Part shown: positions 1 through 7,309 of the stretch, in pieces
Position numbering within the stretch: position 1 is the stretch's first letter
Layout of the letters: the number at the start of each line of letters is the position of its first letter
Assembly: GCF_018129005.1 (NCBI RefSeq)
Contig: NZ_JAAEDL010000036.1
Span: 1 to 44,015 of the forward strand
DNA: 44,015 bases
Direction: 5' to 3'
Source of the DNA: Neoroseomonas eburnea
GTDB taxonomy: Bacteria > Pseudomonadota > Alphaproteobacteria > Acetobacterales > Acetobacteraceae
Position numbers and translations under genes: made by a program
Notes under the pieces: generated by a model
Told to the model about the DNA's origin: nothing
The model's input: only the letters and a program-made list of their open reading frames with translations
Database searches by the model: none

Positions 1-469
1 TTGAACTCGACGCTGTGGGACCGGTGTCTCGCCATGGGCTTCCATCCTTCGAAAGCCCGGCACCCCGGTCAAACCATTCCTCGTCCCCTGTCCGCCTCCA
101 GGGGCCCACTCCAAAGCGTTGATACTTCGAGGTCGTAACGACGACCCTCCGGGCGTCTCTCTGTGCCCGATTCTCTCCGAGCCTTGGGACTTGGTAGCTT
201 TGGTCTACAAGGTTCAGGGTATTGTTTTTCGATCATTTTCGCGGCGCGCCAGTCCCACACTTTCAGCAAGCGCATTGCTCGGGCGATCGCCTTGGGACGC
301 CGAATCGCCAACTTTCCCCCCAAGCCTAAGCCCGAGGATTCCGCGCGTTGGATGGCTCCCACTGCACCGCCATGCTTCTGCTAACGGGCGAAGGCAGGGC
401 GAGGTATGGGAAGCCAACGATATCCTCGCCGCGGCAGCCGTGGCGGAGGCGCCGAAATGATGGAGGCGG
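1..469. other. Left-edge region without a convincing gene
   Basis: Several short frames are open on both strands here, but none has family-like composition, a good ribosome site or a coupled neighbour, as expected by chance in GC-rich DNA. The recognisable content is the hairpin-forming repeat at 173-216 and, at 461-466, the Shine-Dalgarno-like TGGAGG of the gene that starts at 470. A promoter for the 470-2891 unit should lie here, but I see no convincing -35/-10 pair. Confidence 0.5.
173..216 (+). repeat. 44-nt hairpin-forming repeat, left copy
   Basis: This stretch aligns without gaps to 43786-43829 at 31 of 44 positions by direct comparison. Both copies carry a TCTCCG block, a CCTTG block, a TTGG...TTT core and a final ACAAGGT. 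The core can fold: TTG-TAG at 191-197 pairs with CTACAA at 205-210, leaving one bulged G. The copies sit near opposite ends of the window, outside all recognised genes. It could be a dispersed noncoding element of this genome or a diverged end of the island. Confidence 0.4.
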
Positions 470-1924
470 ATGCGTGCATCTGACGCTTACGGACTTGTGA
501 GGCTGGCCATGGCCTCACCCGACCAGCCGCGGCTGATCACCCCGATCAGTAAGCGCCACTTCGAGCTCTATGCGCTGTCGCTCGAACGCGGCCCCAATTT
601 CGACCCCGCCCATATCTTCAGCGCCTATCAGACCGGACGGGGCAGGACCTGCGGCTGCATCCTCTTTGATCCGGAGCAAGCGACCTTTACCAGTCTCGCC
701 TTGCGCCGGCGCATCGATCACTGCTGGACAAAGGTCGACGAAAGCGGCCCCTATTCTACCCCCGATGCCGCGCTCGACCGCCTCGGCATTGCCTTACGGG
801 CCGGCGATCCGCCGGACCCCTTGCCGCCGGGAGCCAAGCGCCGCCCGCTCTTGCTGAAGCCCGGGCCGCGCGGCACGTCTCCGGAGTTCGATCTGCTGAT
901 GACCACTATCAGCCATCGGCCGGCTCTCATGGCGATCGGTGAATGCTATCTCGCGCTCCCCAATCCCGACGCTAACTTTGTCCCTGATTTTCAGACCAAC
1001 AACTTTGCCTCCCGGCTGTTCGAACTCTACCTTCTCGCCTGCTTTCGAGAACAGGGTCTCAACGTCCGGCAAAATCATGTCTCGCCCGACTTCCTGATCG
1101 AGAAGGCGGGCGACACGTGCTGGATCGAGGCGGTGACGGCGAACTCCGAGACCCCACGCGCCGGCGGGATCGGCGACTGGACGCATGCGCCGCAGGATCG
1201 CATCGAACGCTTGACGGGAGGTCCGGCCGAGCGCTTCGCCAAAACGCTGCGGGGCAAACTCCAGCGCAACTATCATGAGATGGGCCACGTGAAAGGCCAG
1301 TCCTTTGCTCTCGCATTGGCAGACTTCCACGAGTCCGGCTCGATGGTCTGGAGCCGCGAGGCCCTGCCCACCTACCTTTACGGACTGCGTGCCGATATCG
1401 AAGGAGAAGGTGCGGAACGGCGCGCGGTCGGGACACCGATCGCCAACCTGACGGGCAAGCACGGCATCCCGGCGGGGCTCTTCCGCGATCCCGAAATCGC
1501 CCACCTGTCGGCCGTCATCTTCAGCAATGCGGCAACGCTCGCCAAGTTCAACCGGATGGGCTTCCTTGCCGGCTGGCGCCCTCCCGGGCTGACGATGATC
1601 CGGAGCGGCATCCTCTTCGACCGAACCCCAGGCGCGCTGGAGCCGATCGACTTCGAGTTGTCGGTCGCGAGCGACGAGTATGAGGCACTCTGGCCCTGGG
1701 GCGAAGCCTGGTGCCAGGAGTTGGAGGTGTTCCACAATCCGCTGGCCACCCACCCCATCCCTTTCGGCCTCATTCCAGGCGCGACCCATTGGTTCGAGCG
1801 CGATGGCGACATCGAGTGCGCCACCATCTGGGCGAACTCAGTCCTTTCGTCGATCACCCATGTGCGCATGACGGGCGAAGCCCGGACGTCGGACGACGCG
1901 CCTGATGAAAGCGTCCCGTCATGA
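470..1924 (+). CDS. PD-(D/E)XK-like nuclease candidate paired with a Lit-type peptidase
   Basis: A 484-residue protein with no family I can name firmly. Residues about 178-225 look like a restriction-endonuclease-fold core: a helix with E185, then PDF with D207 in an SPDFLIE strand, then WIEAVT with E220. The usual lysine of the ExK motif is absent (E-A-V), although a downstream KLQRNY segment could supply a basic residue. A hydrophobic strand followed by ADFHESGSM at about 280-290 is reminiscent of other uncharacterised proteins with this core. The ATG at 470 follows TGGAGG at 461-466 with 3 nt between. No signal peptide or membrane segment is evident. The peptidase gene follows 43 nt after the stop, so the two probably form one unit. 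Nuclease function is inferred from motif spacing only. Confidence 0.5.
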   Translation: MRASDAYGLVRLAMASPDQPRLITPISKRHFELYALSLERGPNFDPAHIFSAYQTGRGRTCGCILFDPEQATFTSLALRRRIDHCWTKVDESGPYSTPDAALDRLGIALRAGDPPDPLPPGAKRRPLLLKPGPRGTSPEFDLLMTTISHRPALMAIGECYLALPNPDANFVPDFQTNNFASRLFELYLLACFREQGLNVRQNHVSPDFLIEKAGDTCWIEAVTANSETPRAGGIGDWTHAPQDRIERLTGGPAERFAKTLRGKLQRNYHEMGHVKGQSFALALADFHESGSMVWSREALPTYLYGLRADIEGEGAERRAVGTPIANLTGKHGIPAGLFRDPEIAHLSAVIFSNAATLAKFNRMGFLAGWRPPGLTMIRSGILFDRTPGALEPIDFELSVASDEYEALWPWGEAWCQELEVFHNPLATHPIPFGLIPGATHWFERDGDIECATIWANSVLSSITHVRMTGEARTSDDAPDESVPS

Positions 1925-1967
1925 TCAGGTCGCCTGCCCTATTCCCTCATTCGGAGAAGCCACAGGC

Positions 1968-2891
1968 ATGACGACCGAGCCGTCCGACCGGACAATTATC
2001 CTCCATCTCTTGCGCGGCGCCGTGCCCGAACGCGCCGATGAGATCAGCGCCCTCTGGAGCCAGTACGGCCATGCCGTCGAAGTCGCGCCCAGTACCAAGG
2101 GCGTCACGATGAATGCAGACGCCAGGCGCATCCAGTTCGATACCAAGACGATCGATTTTTTCTGGCTGCTCGGTTTCAGCACTTGGCGCGCCGTCGAGGT
2201 CTATGCGCCCGCCCTGGAGTTCGCGACCGCGACCGGAATACCGCTCAATCATGCGCTCGGTATCGACGACGAACGCGGACAGTACAAGTTCGACTACAAG
2301 CAACGCATCGACTGCGCCCAATCCCTCGTCGCAGCTGAGCAGACCGCCGAAATTTCCTGGCCTGCGGATATCCCCAAACCGACTTCCGATCGTGAAAGCC
2401 TGGGCGACGTCGAGCACATGGCGGCGTTCGATCTCGTCGCACTCGCCTTGGCCTTCTCGCTTCTGCATGAATTCCGACACGTCATGTACTGCGCCGACAA
2501 CAGCTCCCCCTCGACACTGCCCGAAGAGGAAATTGCCTGCGATATCTATGCCCGCGACTTCATGACGAGCGGCCTTGCGGCCTATGCGAAGCAGCACGGG
2601 CATAAGTTCGCCGAAGTCCATCAGAAGCGCGCAATGGGGATAGCGCTCGCGGCCGTGGTCATTCATGCGATGACGCCGACCCACGCCCACTGGGGCAATC
2701 GACAATATCCGCCGATCGTCGAACGGCTGACCGCGATGATCGGCGGCTACAGCCTTCCTGCAGGCTCGTCCTTCTGGCTGTTCACAGCCTGTCTCCTGAT
2801 CGCACTCATGCGGCAGGATGACCGGCCGCTCGACATTGTGGCGAACTCAACCCGTGAGATGGTCGAGATCCTGCTCGACCGGCTCCGGTAA
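1968..2891 (+). CDS. Lit-like HExxH metallopeptidase (peptidase U49 family)
   Basis: A 307-residue protein with a zinc-peptidase signature: HEFRH at residues 167-171, at the end of a hydrophobic helix (ALAFSLL), followed by a PEEEIACD segment at about 185-192 that could give the third zinc ligand. This arrangement resembles the phage-exclusion protein Lit of Escherichia coli, which cleaves elongation factor Tu when triggered by a T4 capsid peptide (family knowledge). A hydrophobic stretch near the C-terminus (SSFWLFTACLLIALM) may be buried or membrane-associated. The frame is open back to 1905, overlapping the upstream gene, but ATG 1968 is preferred because GGAG at about 1953 lies at suitable spacing. 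Paired with the upstream nuclease candidate it may form an abortive-infection unit. Substrate and trigger are unknown. Confidence 0.65.
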   Translation: MTTEPSDRTIILHLLRGAVPERADEISALWSQYGHAVEVAPSTKGVTMNADARRIQFDTKTIDFFWLLGFSTWRAVEVYAPALEFATATGIPLNHALGIDDERGQYKFDYKQRIDCAQSLVAAEQTAEISWPADIPKPTSDRESLGDVEHMAAFDLVALALAFSLLHEFRHVMYCADNSSPSTLPEEEIACDIYARDFMTSGLAAYAKQHGHKFAEVHQKRAMGIALAAVVIHAMTPTHAHWGNRQYPPIVERLTAMIGGYSLPAGSSFWLFTACLLIALMRQDDRPLDIVANSTREMVEILLDRLR

Positions 2892-2908
2892 GCCTGGAGG
2901 GTTCCGCG

Positions 2909-3316
2909 TCAGAAAGCTGGCGGGGCCGGAGGCCGGTTGAGCATCCTCCGCTGATCTCCCCAGACCATCGGCACGGGCCCCATCAACCGCGCCAGGTGCG
3001 CCTCCACCCACGCACGCCCGCTGAGCAGCTCCTCAACGATATCGGGTGCGAGGACCGCCAATCGCAGCAACCGCCCCAGATAGCCGCGGTCAATCCTCTC
3101 CCCCACCGCCATCTCGGTGATCGACGCGTACCGCCCCTCGTCCAGAAGCCGCTGATATCGGAACGCTCGCGCCAGAGCCTTCACCAGCGCCGGATCGGCG
3201 CGCGTCGAGGTGGCGGCCTCGCCGTCGTCCGGGACCGGCGTCACGACGGTCTTCCGCCCGGGCCGATGTCGGATCGCCAGCGGCACGCGCACCGTGATGC
3301 TGGTCGCGGTTGTCAT
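2909..3316 (-). CDS. Small recombinase-associated protein
   Basis: A 135-residue protein translated leftwards. Its ATG (3316-3314) overlaps the TGA of the serine recombinase by 4 nt (ATGA), so it is translationally coupled to it. The middle (YQRLLDEGRYASITEMAVGE, then IDRGYLGRLLRLAVLAPDIVEELLSG) has the helix pattern of a ParB/KorB-like DNA-binding helix-turn-helix. Proteins of this kind commonly follow phage serine recombinases in alphaproteobacteria. A role in recombination directionality or in binding the att DNA is plausible but inferred. The frame stays open upstream into the recombinase gene, but that part is a shadow. Confidence 0.75.
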   Translation of the reverse strand: MTTATSITVRVPLAIRHRPGRKTVVTPVPDDGEAATSTRADPALVKALARAFRYQRLLDEGRYASITEMAVGERIDRGYLGRLLRLAVLAPDIVEELLSGRAWVEAHLARLMGPVPMVWGDQRRMLNRPPAPPAF

Positions 3317-4662
3317 GCCGCCCTCCGCGCCGCGGGCGCCATCGCGCCGAGGTCCTTGACCAGCCCCGCCAGCCCCTCGACCCGCATGCGAATGTCGGCG
3401 CCGTCCGGCCCGATGACCACCCGCTCCACCAACGCGTGCACGATCCGCGCCTGCTCCGCCGGGAACAACTCTTTCCACAGCGGCTCGAGTCGGTGCAGCG
3501 CGTCGCGCACATCTGCCTCGGCGAGGTCCGGTGCCTCGCGCCGCGCCGCGAGCCAGGAGCCGACCGCGATCTCCGGCTGCCTTAGCAGCGCGCGGACCTG
3601 CCCGATCACCGCACCCTCGATCTCCGCGGCGGACACGCGCCGCACGATGCCGTTGTCGCCGTCCGCGTCGCCCTTCAAGACGCGCTGCGCGACGTAGTAC
3701 CGGTAAAGTCGGCCCTTCTTCACGCAGTGCGTCGGGGACAACGCGCGGCCGTCCACCCCAAAGATCAGCCCCTTCAGAAGCGCCGGCGCGTGCTGCCGGT
3801 TCTGCGCGGCGCGCTTGCGCGGGCTGATCCGGAGGATGGCGTGCGCCCGGTCCCACAGATCCCGCGAGACGACCGCCTCGTGCTCGCCGCGATAGACGTT
3901 CCCCTTATGCGTGACGTCCCCGATGAAGGTCCGCAGGTTCAGGATCTTATAGACGTCGCCCTTGTCCAACGGCCGGCCGGACTTCGCCGTGACACCCTCG
4001 GCCTGTAGGCGGCGCACCGTCTCGACGCTGGCGCCAGTCTCGATGAAAAGCTCGAACACGCGCCGCACGCGGGCAGCCTCTGGCGCATTCACAACCAGCT
4101 TGCGGTCGCGCACGTCGTAGCCGAGCGGCACCTTCCCCCCCATCCACATGCCGCGTGCCTTCGACGCTGCGACCTTGTCGCGGATACGCTCGCCAATCAC
4201 CTCGCGCTCAAACTGCGCAAAGCTGAGCAGGATGTTCAGCGTCAGCCGCCCCATGCTGGTCGTCGTGTTGAAGCTCTGCGTCACCGAGACGAAGGTCACG
4301 CGGTGCGCCTCGAACGTTTCCACCAGCTTTGCGAAGTCCATCAGTGATCGGCTGAGTCTATCGATTTTGTAGACAACGATAACGTCGATCAGGTCCGCCT
4401 CGATGTCGGCTAGCAGCCGCTTCAGCGCGGGGCGCTCCAAAGTGCCACCGGAGAAGCCGCCGTCGTCGTAGCGGTCGCGCACGAGCACCCACCCCTCGGC
4501 GCGCTGACTTGCCACATAGGCCTCGCAGGCCTCGCGCTGCGCGTCGAGCGTGTTGAACTCCTTGTCCAAGCCCTCGTCGGTGGACTTCCGCGTGTAGACC
4601 GCGCAGCGCAGCTTCTTCGTGGTGGCCGGGAACGCCTTGCCGGAGGCCGCGTGCGTCCTCAT
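3313..4662 (-). CDS. Large serine recombinase (phage integrase)
   Basis: A 449-residue site-specific recombinase. The resolvase catalytic domain spans about residues 18-160, with probable nucleophile S27 in YTRKST, and R102 and R105 in YKIDRLSRS. A recombinase domain follows (GKVPLGYDVRDRKLVVN, then helices ending ILNLRTFIGDV) to about residue 290, and a C-terminal helical region to the end. The usual zinc-ribbon position (GLIFGVDGRALSPTHC, about 300-330) lacks the normal cysteine pairs, so this domain is reduced. The ATG overlaps the stop of the upstream DUF2924 remnant as ATGA, so recombinase translation was coupled to a gene that has since lost its 5' end. It would catalyse integration and excision of this element; whether it is still expressed is doubtful. 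Confidence 0.92.
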   Translation of the reverse strand: MRTHAASGKAFPATTKKLRCAVYTRKSTDEGLDKEFNTLDAQREACEAYVASQRAEGWVLVRDRYDDGGFSGGTLERPALKRLLADIEADLIDVIVVYKIDRLSRSLMDFAKLVETFEAHRVTFVSVTQSFNTTTSMGRLTLNILLSFAQFEREVIGERIRDKVAASKARGMWMGGKVPLGYDVRDRKLVVNAPEAARVRRVFELFIETGASVETVRRLQAEGVTAKSGRPLDKGDVYKILNLRTFIGDVTHKGNVYRGEHEAVVSRDLWDRAHAILRISPRKRAAQNRQHAPALLKGLIFGVDGRALSPTHCVKKGRLYRYYVAQRVLKGDADGDNGIVRRVSAAEIEGAVIGQVRALLRQPEIAVGSWLAARREAPDLAEADVRDALHRLEPLWKELFPAEQARIVHALVERVVIGPDGADIRMRVEGLAGLVKDLGAMAPAARRAA

Positions 4663-4940
4663 GCCGAGGCTCCCGGCTGGCGCAGCCCGAAGAACACCCA
4701 GCCGTTCCAGCGCGTGCCGGTGATATGTCGAGCAATGGCGGAAAGCGACCGATAGGGCCGGCCCTCATACTCGAAGTCGTCCGCGCGCACAGTGACGACA
4801 TGCTGCACGCCATCGTACTCGCGAATGAGCCGCGTCCCCGGAAGCGGCCGGCTGTCGGCGCGGATCCGGCGCAGCACCACGTTGCCGCCGTCAAGCTGCT
4901 CACCCAGGGCCTCGAGGCGGGCCCGGGTCTCTCGCTTCTG
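4659..4940 (-). pseudogene. DUF2924 protein, 5'-truncated remnant
   Basis: The last roughly 90 codons match the C-terminal part of the DUF2924 family: RLEALGEQLDGG, then PGTRLIREYDGV, FEYEGRPYRSLSAIA and ITGTRWNGWVFFGL. Family members are usually about 150 residues and begin with a conserved N-terminal helical region, which is absent. Upstream of about 4930-4940 the frame remains open but becomes antisense to the plus-strand gene that ends at 5567. DUF2924 genes usually precede phage serine recombinases, and here the stop overlaps the recombinase start. The missing start means the promoter and ribosome site of this operon were probably removed too. Confidence 0.7.
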
Positions 4941-5567
4941 CCGCGCGTCGTCGCCAACCTCTACGCCGCCAGGACCGTTCCCTGCAGGCCGATCGTCCCG
5001 GAGCACCTCTGGGAGATGGGCGACGTGCAACTCCCGGGGCGCCGCCAGCGGGCGTCTCTCTGGATTGCCCGGCGCCTGACCGACCGCGCGGTCTGGACAT
5101 CCTTCGCGGAGGCGATCCGCAAGAGGCCAGCGCCGGGTCTGCGCATCGTGCTCAGCCTGACGCCCACCGATCGGCTGGAGAAAGACATCCATCTCGGGCA
5201 CAGCATCGTCGCCCTGCGCGATGTGGCCCTGGCCACCGATCCGCTCGTCGTCGATCCGGCGATTCTTGCAGCCCGAATCAGCGGCAGCGTCACTCGCGAC
5301 GACCAGCAGATCTCCATCGCAGCGGAAGGCGCGGTGGTCACTGTCCTTGGCAACAAGTACAGGTTCACTGGCGTGAAGCAGCGCGCCATCATCCGCCACC
5401 TCCACGAGGCCTACACCTCCGGTACGCCGGAGTGCATAACCAGCCAGGTCCTAGAGGCCGCTGAATGTGGCGCCAGCGTCAACACTCTGGCTAAGGCCTT
5501 CGCAGGCCGCGAGGACTGGCGCGACTTCATCGCAGAGGAAGGGGGACGCTGCTGGATGTTCTGCTGA
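4929..5567 (+). pseudogene. Plus-strand phage protein, probably 5'-truncated, winged-helix-like C-terminus
   Basis: From about 4929 the plus strand codes a coherent protein (LSLLPRVVANLYAAR, PIVPEHLWEMGDVQLPGRR, LRIVLSLTPTDRL), ending in a winged-helix-like domain at 5340-5560 (VTVLGNKYRFTGVKQ, then ASVNTLAKAFAGREDWRDF). To the left, the same frame is only the antisense of the DUF2924 remnant, so the true N-terminus seems lost at the junction. The frame is open back to an ATG at 4725, and an internal ATG lies at 5016, so a shortened or chimeric product could still be made. It ends 23 nt before a strong terminator hairpin. Function unknown; DNA binding is inferred from the C-terminal fold. Confidence 0.5.
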
Positions 5568-5590
5568 CCAACCCACTCGTCGCTTCGCCG

Positions 5591-5613
5591 AAAGCCGCCC
5601 GCAGGGCGGCTTT
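5591..5613 (+). terminator. Hairpin terminator after the plus-strand remnant
   Basis: A perfect 10-bp stem, AAAGCCGCCC at 5591-5600 and GGGCGGCTTT at 5604-5613, with a 3-nt GCA loop, 23 nt after the stop at 5567. The T-run is only the three T residues closing the stem. The symmetry lets it work from both sides, insulating the early operon on its right. Confidence 0.7.
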
Positions 5614-5640
5614 CCGCTGTCCGACACCTGATTCTTCGAT

Positions 5641-5691
5641 TCCTGCCTTCACTCCTACCTGGCTCCTGCCCGGCTCCTACCTGCTCCTCCC
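5641..5691 (+). repeat. Five phased TCCTRCC heptamers, candidate operator or excisionase site
   Basis: Heptamers start at 5641 (TCCTGCC), 5653 (TCCTACC), 5664 (TCCTGCC), 5675 (TCCTACC) and 5685 (TCCTCCC). The start-to-start spacings are 12, 11, 11 and 10 bp, close to one helical turn, so all sites face one side of the DNA. The array ends 44 nt before the excisionase-like gene. Small MerR/AlpA-type excisionases bind phased direct repeats near att sites (family knowledge). Binding by the adjacent protein is inference. Confidence 0.5.
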
Positions 5692-5735
5692 GCATCTTCC
5701 CCGCAGTCGTTCGACACGACGCGGAGAAAATCGCG

Positions 5736-5948
5736 ATGACGAAAACCCACATCACGCAGGCCGAGCTGGCGCGCCGCTGGAGCATCAGCCCGCGCACGCT
5801 TGAGCGGTGGCGCTGGATCGGCGAGGGGCCGCGCTTCCTCAAGATCGGCGGCCGCGTGATCTATCGCCTCGAAGAGATCGAGGCGTTCGAACTCCGCCAG
5901 ACGCGCAGCAGCACGGCGAACGCCCCGCAGGAGCGCGCCACCGCCTGA
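5736..5948 (+). CDS. AlpA/excisionase-like helix-turn-helix protein
   Basis: A 70-residue protein, nearly all one winged helix-turn-helix of the HTH_17 kind: ITQAELARRWSISPRTLERWR at about 6-26, then a wing (GPRFLKIGGRVIYRLEEIEAFE) that is diagnostic of the AlpA/Xis group. Such proteins bind direct repeats and act as excisionases or activators of early phage genes. The phased TCCTRCC array lies directly upstream. The ATG at 5736 follows a GGAG-containing leader (GCGGAGAAAATCGCG) at good spacing. It is the first gene of the rightward early region. Confidence 0.85.
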   Translation: MTKTHITQAELARRWSISPRTLERWRWIGEGPRFLKIGGRVIYRLEEIEAFELRQTRSSTANAPQERATA

Positions 5949-5952
5949 TCGA

Positions 5953-5972
5953 ACCCGGCTTTCCTGCCGGGT
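5953..5972 (+). terminator. Small hairpin after the excisionase-like gene
   Basis: A 7-bp stem, ACCCGGC at 5953-5959 and GCCGGGT at 5966-5972, with a 6-nt TTTCCT loop, 4 nt after the stop at 5948. There is no T-tract, so it may be an attenuator or mRNA-stabilising hairpin instead of a full terminator. The rest of 5973-6095 is leader for the next gene; I see no gene in it. Confidence 0.4.
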
Positions 5973-6095
5973 CTTCCTGGGAATGCAACACCGCCGCAAG
6001 GCGGAAATACCGGGACGGTCAGCTCCGCCGCGTCGGGGCCCGGCAGCACCATCACCGACGGAACAGGAGCGCGACGACGAAGGAGTCACGCTCTC

Positions 6096-6398
6096 ATGTT
6101 CAAGACCACCACGCCGCTGCAGCGGCTTCGCGAGTCCTCGTACACCCTGTCCGAGTTGCCCGAGAGCATCCGTACGGGCGACGTCGGCGAGTTCAGCCAG
6201 CCGATCAACAAGGCGATCAACACCGCAACGGTGGACGACATCGCCTTCGCCATCCAGGCGCTCGGGGACGAGGCCGACGCCCTCTATCGCCGCGTCAGCG
6301 CGCTCAAGCAGCTGCACGACCGCGCGCGCCGCGCCGGGGCGGTCGGTGCAGAGCTCGCGGTCGACGCCGCCGCGCGCCTCGTGGAGCGCCGCAAGTGA
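6096..6398 (+). CDS. Small phage early protein of unknown function
   Basis: A 100-residue, largely helical protein with no domain I recognise (LRESSYTLSELPESIRTGDV, then DDIAFAIQALGDEADALYRRV). It starts with ATG at 6096 and its stop overlaps the GTG of the following ATPase gene by 3 nt, so the two are translationally coupled. Its position ahead of a Sak4-like ATPase and an ssDNA-binding candidate suggests a recombination or replication accessory role, but that is context only. Confidence 0.7.
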   Translation: MFKTTTPLQRLRESSYTLSELPESIRTGDVGEFSQPINKAINTATVDDIAFAIQALGDEADALYRRVSALKQLHDRARRAGAVGAELAVDAAARLVERRK

Positions 6399-7306
6399 GC
6401 GCGCCCTTCGACAGCCGGCCGTCCGGCGGCTTCCGCATCATCACCGCCGACCAGCGCATGGCCGAACAGCGGGGCATCAAGGGCGTGCTCACCGGCATCT
6501 CGGGCATCGGCAAGACGTCGCAGCTCTGGACGCTGGATGCGGGCCGGACGCTGTTCGTGAACCTCGAGGCCGGGGAGCTCGCCGTGCAGGGCTGGCCCGG
6601 CGATGAGGTCCGCGTGCGCAGCTGGGAGATGGCGCGCGACCTCGCCTGCTGGATCGGCGGGCCGAACCCGGCCATGCGGCCCGACCAGCCCTACGACGCG
6701 ACCCACTACGAGCGCGTCTGCACCGCCTTCGGCAGCCCGGAGCAGCTGGCGAAGTACGAGACCATCTTCGTCGACAGCATCACCGTCGCCTCGCGCCTCT
6801 GCCTGCAGTGGTGCAAGGGCCAGCCGCAGGCGGTGTCCGACCGCAGCGGCAAGTCCGACCTGCGCGGGGCCTATGGTCTGCTCGGCCAGGAGATGATCGG
6901 CTGGCTGACCCACCTGCAGCACACGCCGAACAAGAATGTCTGGCTGGTCGGCCTGCTCAACAAGCAACTCGACGACTTCAACCGCCCCTACTTCTCGCTG
7001 CAGGTCGAGGGCAGCAAGACCGGGCTCGAGCTGCCCGGCATCGTCGATGAGGTCATCACCCTCGCCGAGCTTCCGCGCGAGAAGGAAGCACCCTTCCGCG
7101 CCTTCGTCTGCACCACGCTGAACCCGTTCGCGTATCCGGCGAAGGACCGCAGCGGCCGCCTCGCGACCATCGAGGAGCCGCATCTCGGCCGGCTGATGGA
7201 GAAGATCCGCCGGCCCCTGACGACGCCGCCGACGGCGCAGTTCCAGGTCGCACTGCCCGCGGCGGAGCCCGCGATCCCCACCAACTCGACGCCGCAGGAG
7301 GGCTGA
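6395..7306 (+). CDS. Sak4-like phage recombination ATPase
   Basis: A 303-residue RecA-core ATP-binding protein. Walker A is GISGIGKT at residues 34-41, and a Walker B-like strand (ETIFVDSIT) lies near residue 128. A HLQHTPNKNVWLVGLL segment and a later GLELPGIVDEVITL are typical of phage ATP-binding proteins annotated AAA_24/Sak4. These act as single-strand annealing or recombination mediators together with a phage SSB (family knowledge). The GTG start at 6395 overlaps the upstream TGA (GTGA). The frame is open much further upstream, but that part is antisense-like and was rejected. The next gene, a probable ssDNA-binding protein, starts 3 nt after the stop. Confidence 0.82.
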   Translation: MSAPFDSRPSGGFRIITADQRMAEQRGIKGVLTGISGIGKTSQLWTLDAGRTLFVNLEAGELAVQGWPGDEVRVRSWEMARDLACWIGGPNPAMRPDQPYDATHYERVCTAFGSPEQLAKYETIFVDSITVASRLCLQWCKGQPQAVSDRSGKSDLRGAYGLLGQEMIGWLTHLQHTPNKNVWLVGLLNKQLDDFNRPYFSLQVEGSKTGLELPGIVDEVITLAELPREKEAPFRAFVCTTLNPFAYPAKDRSGRLATIEEPHLGRLMEKIRRPLTTPPTAQFQVALPAAEPAIPTNSTPQEG

Positions 7307-7309
7307 GCC

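Noticed and set aside
69..460. Short open frames on both strands in the first 460 bases
   Set aside because: No ribosome site, no recognisable family and heavy mutual overlap.
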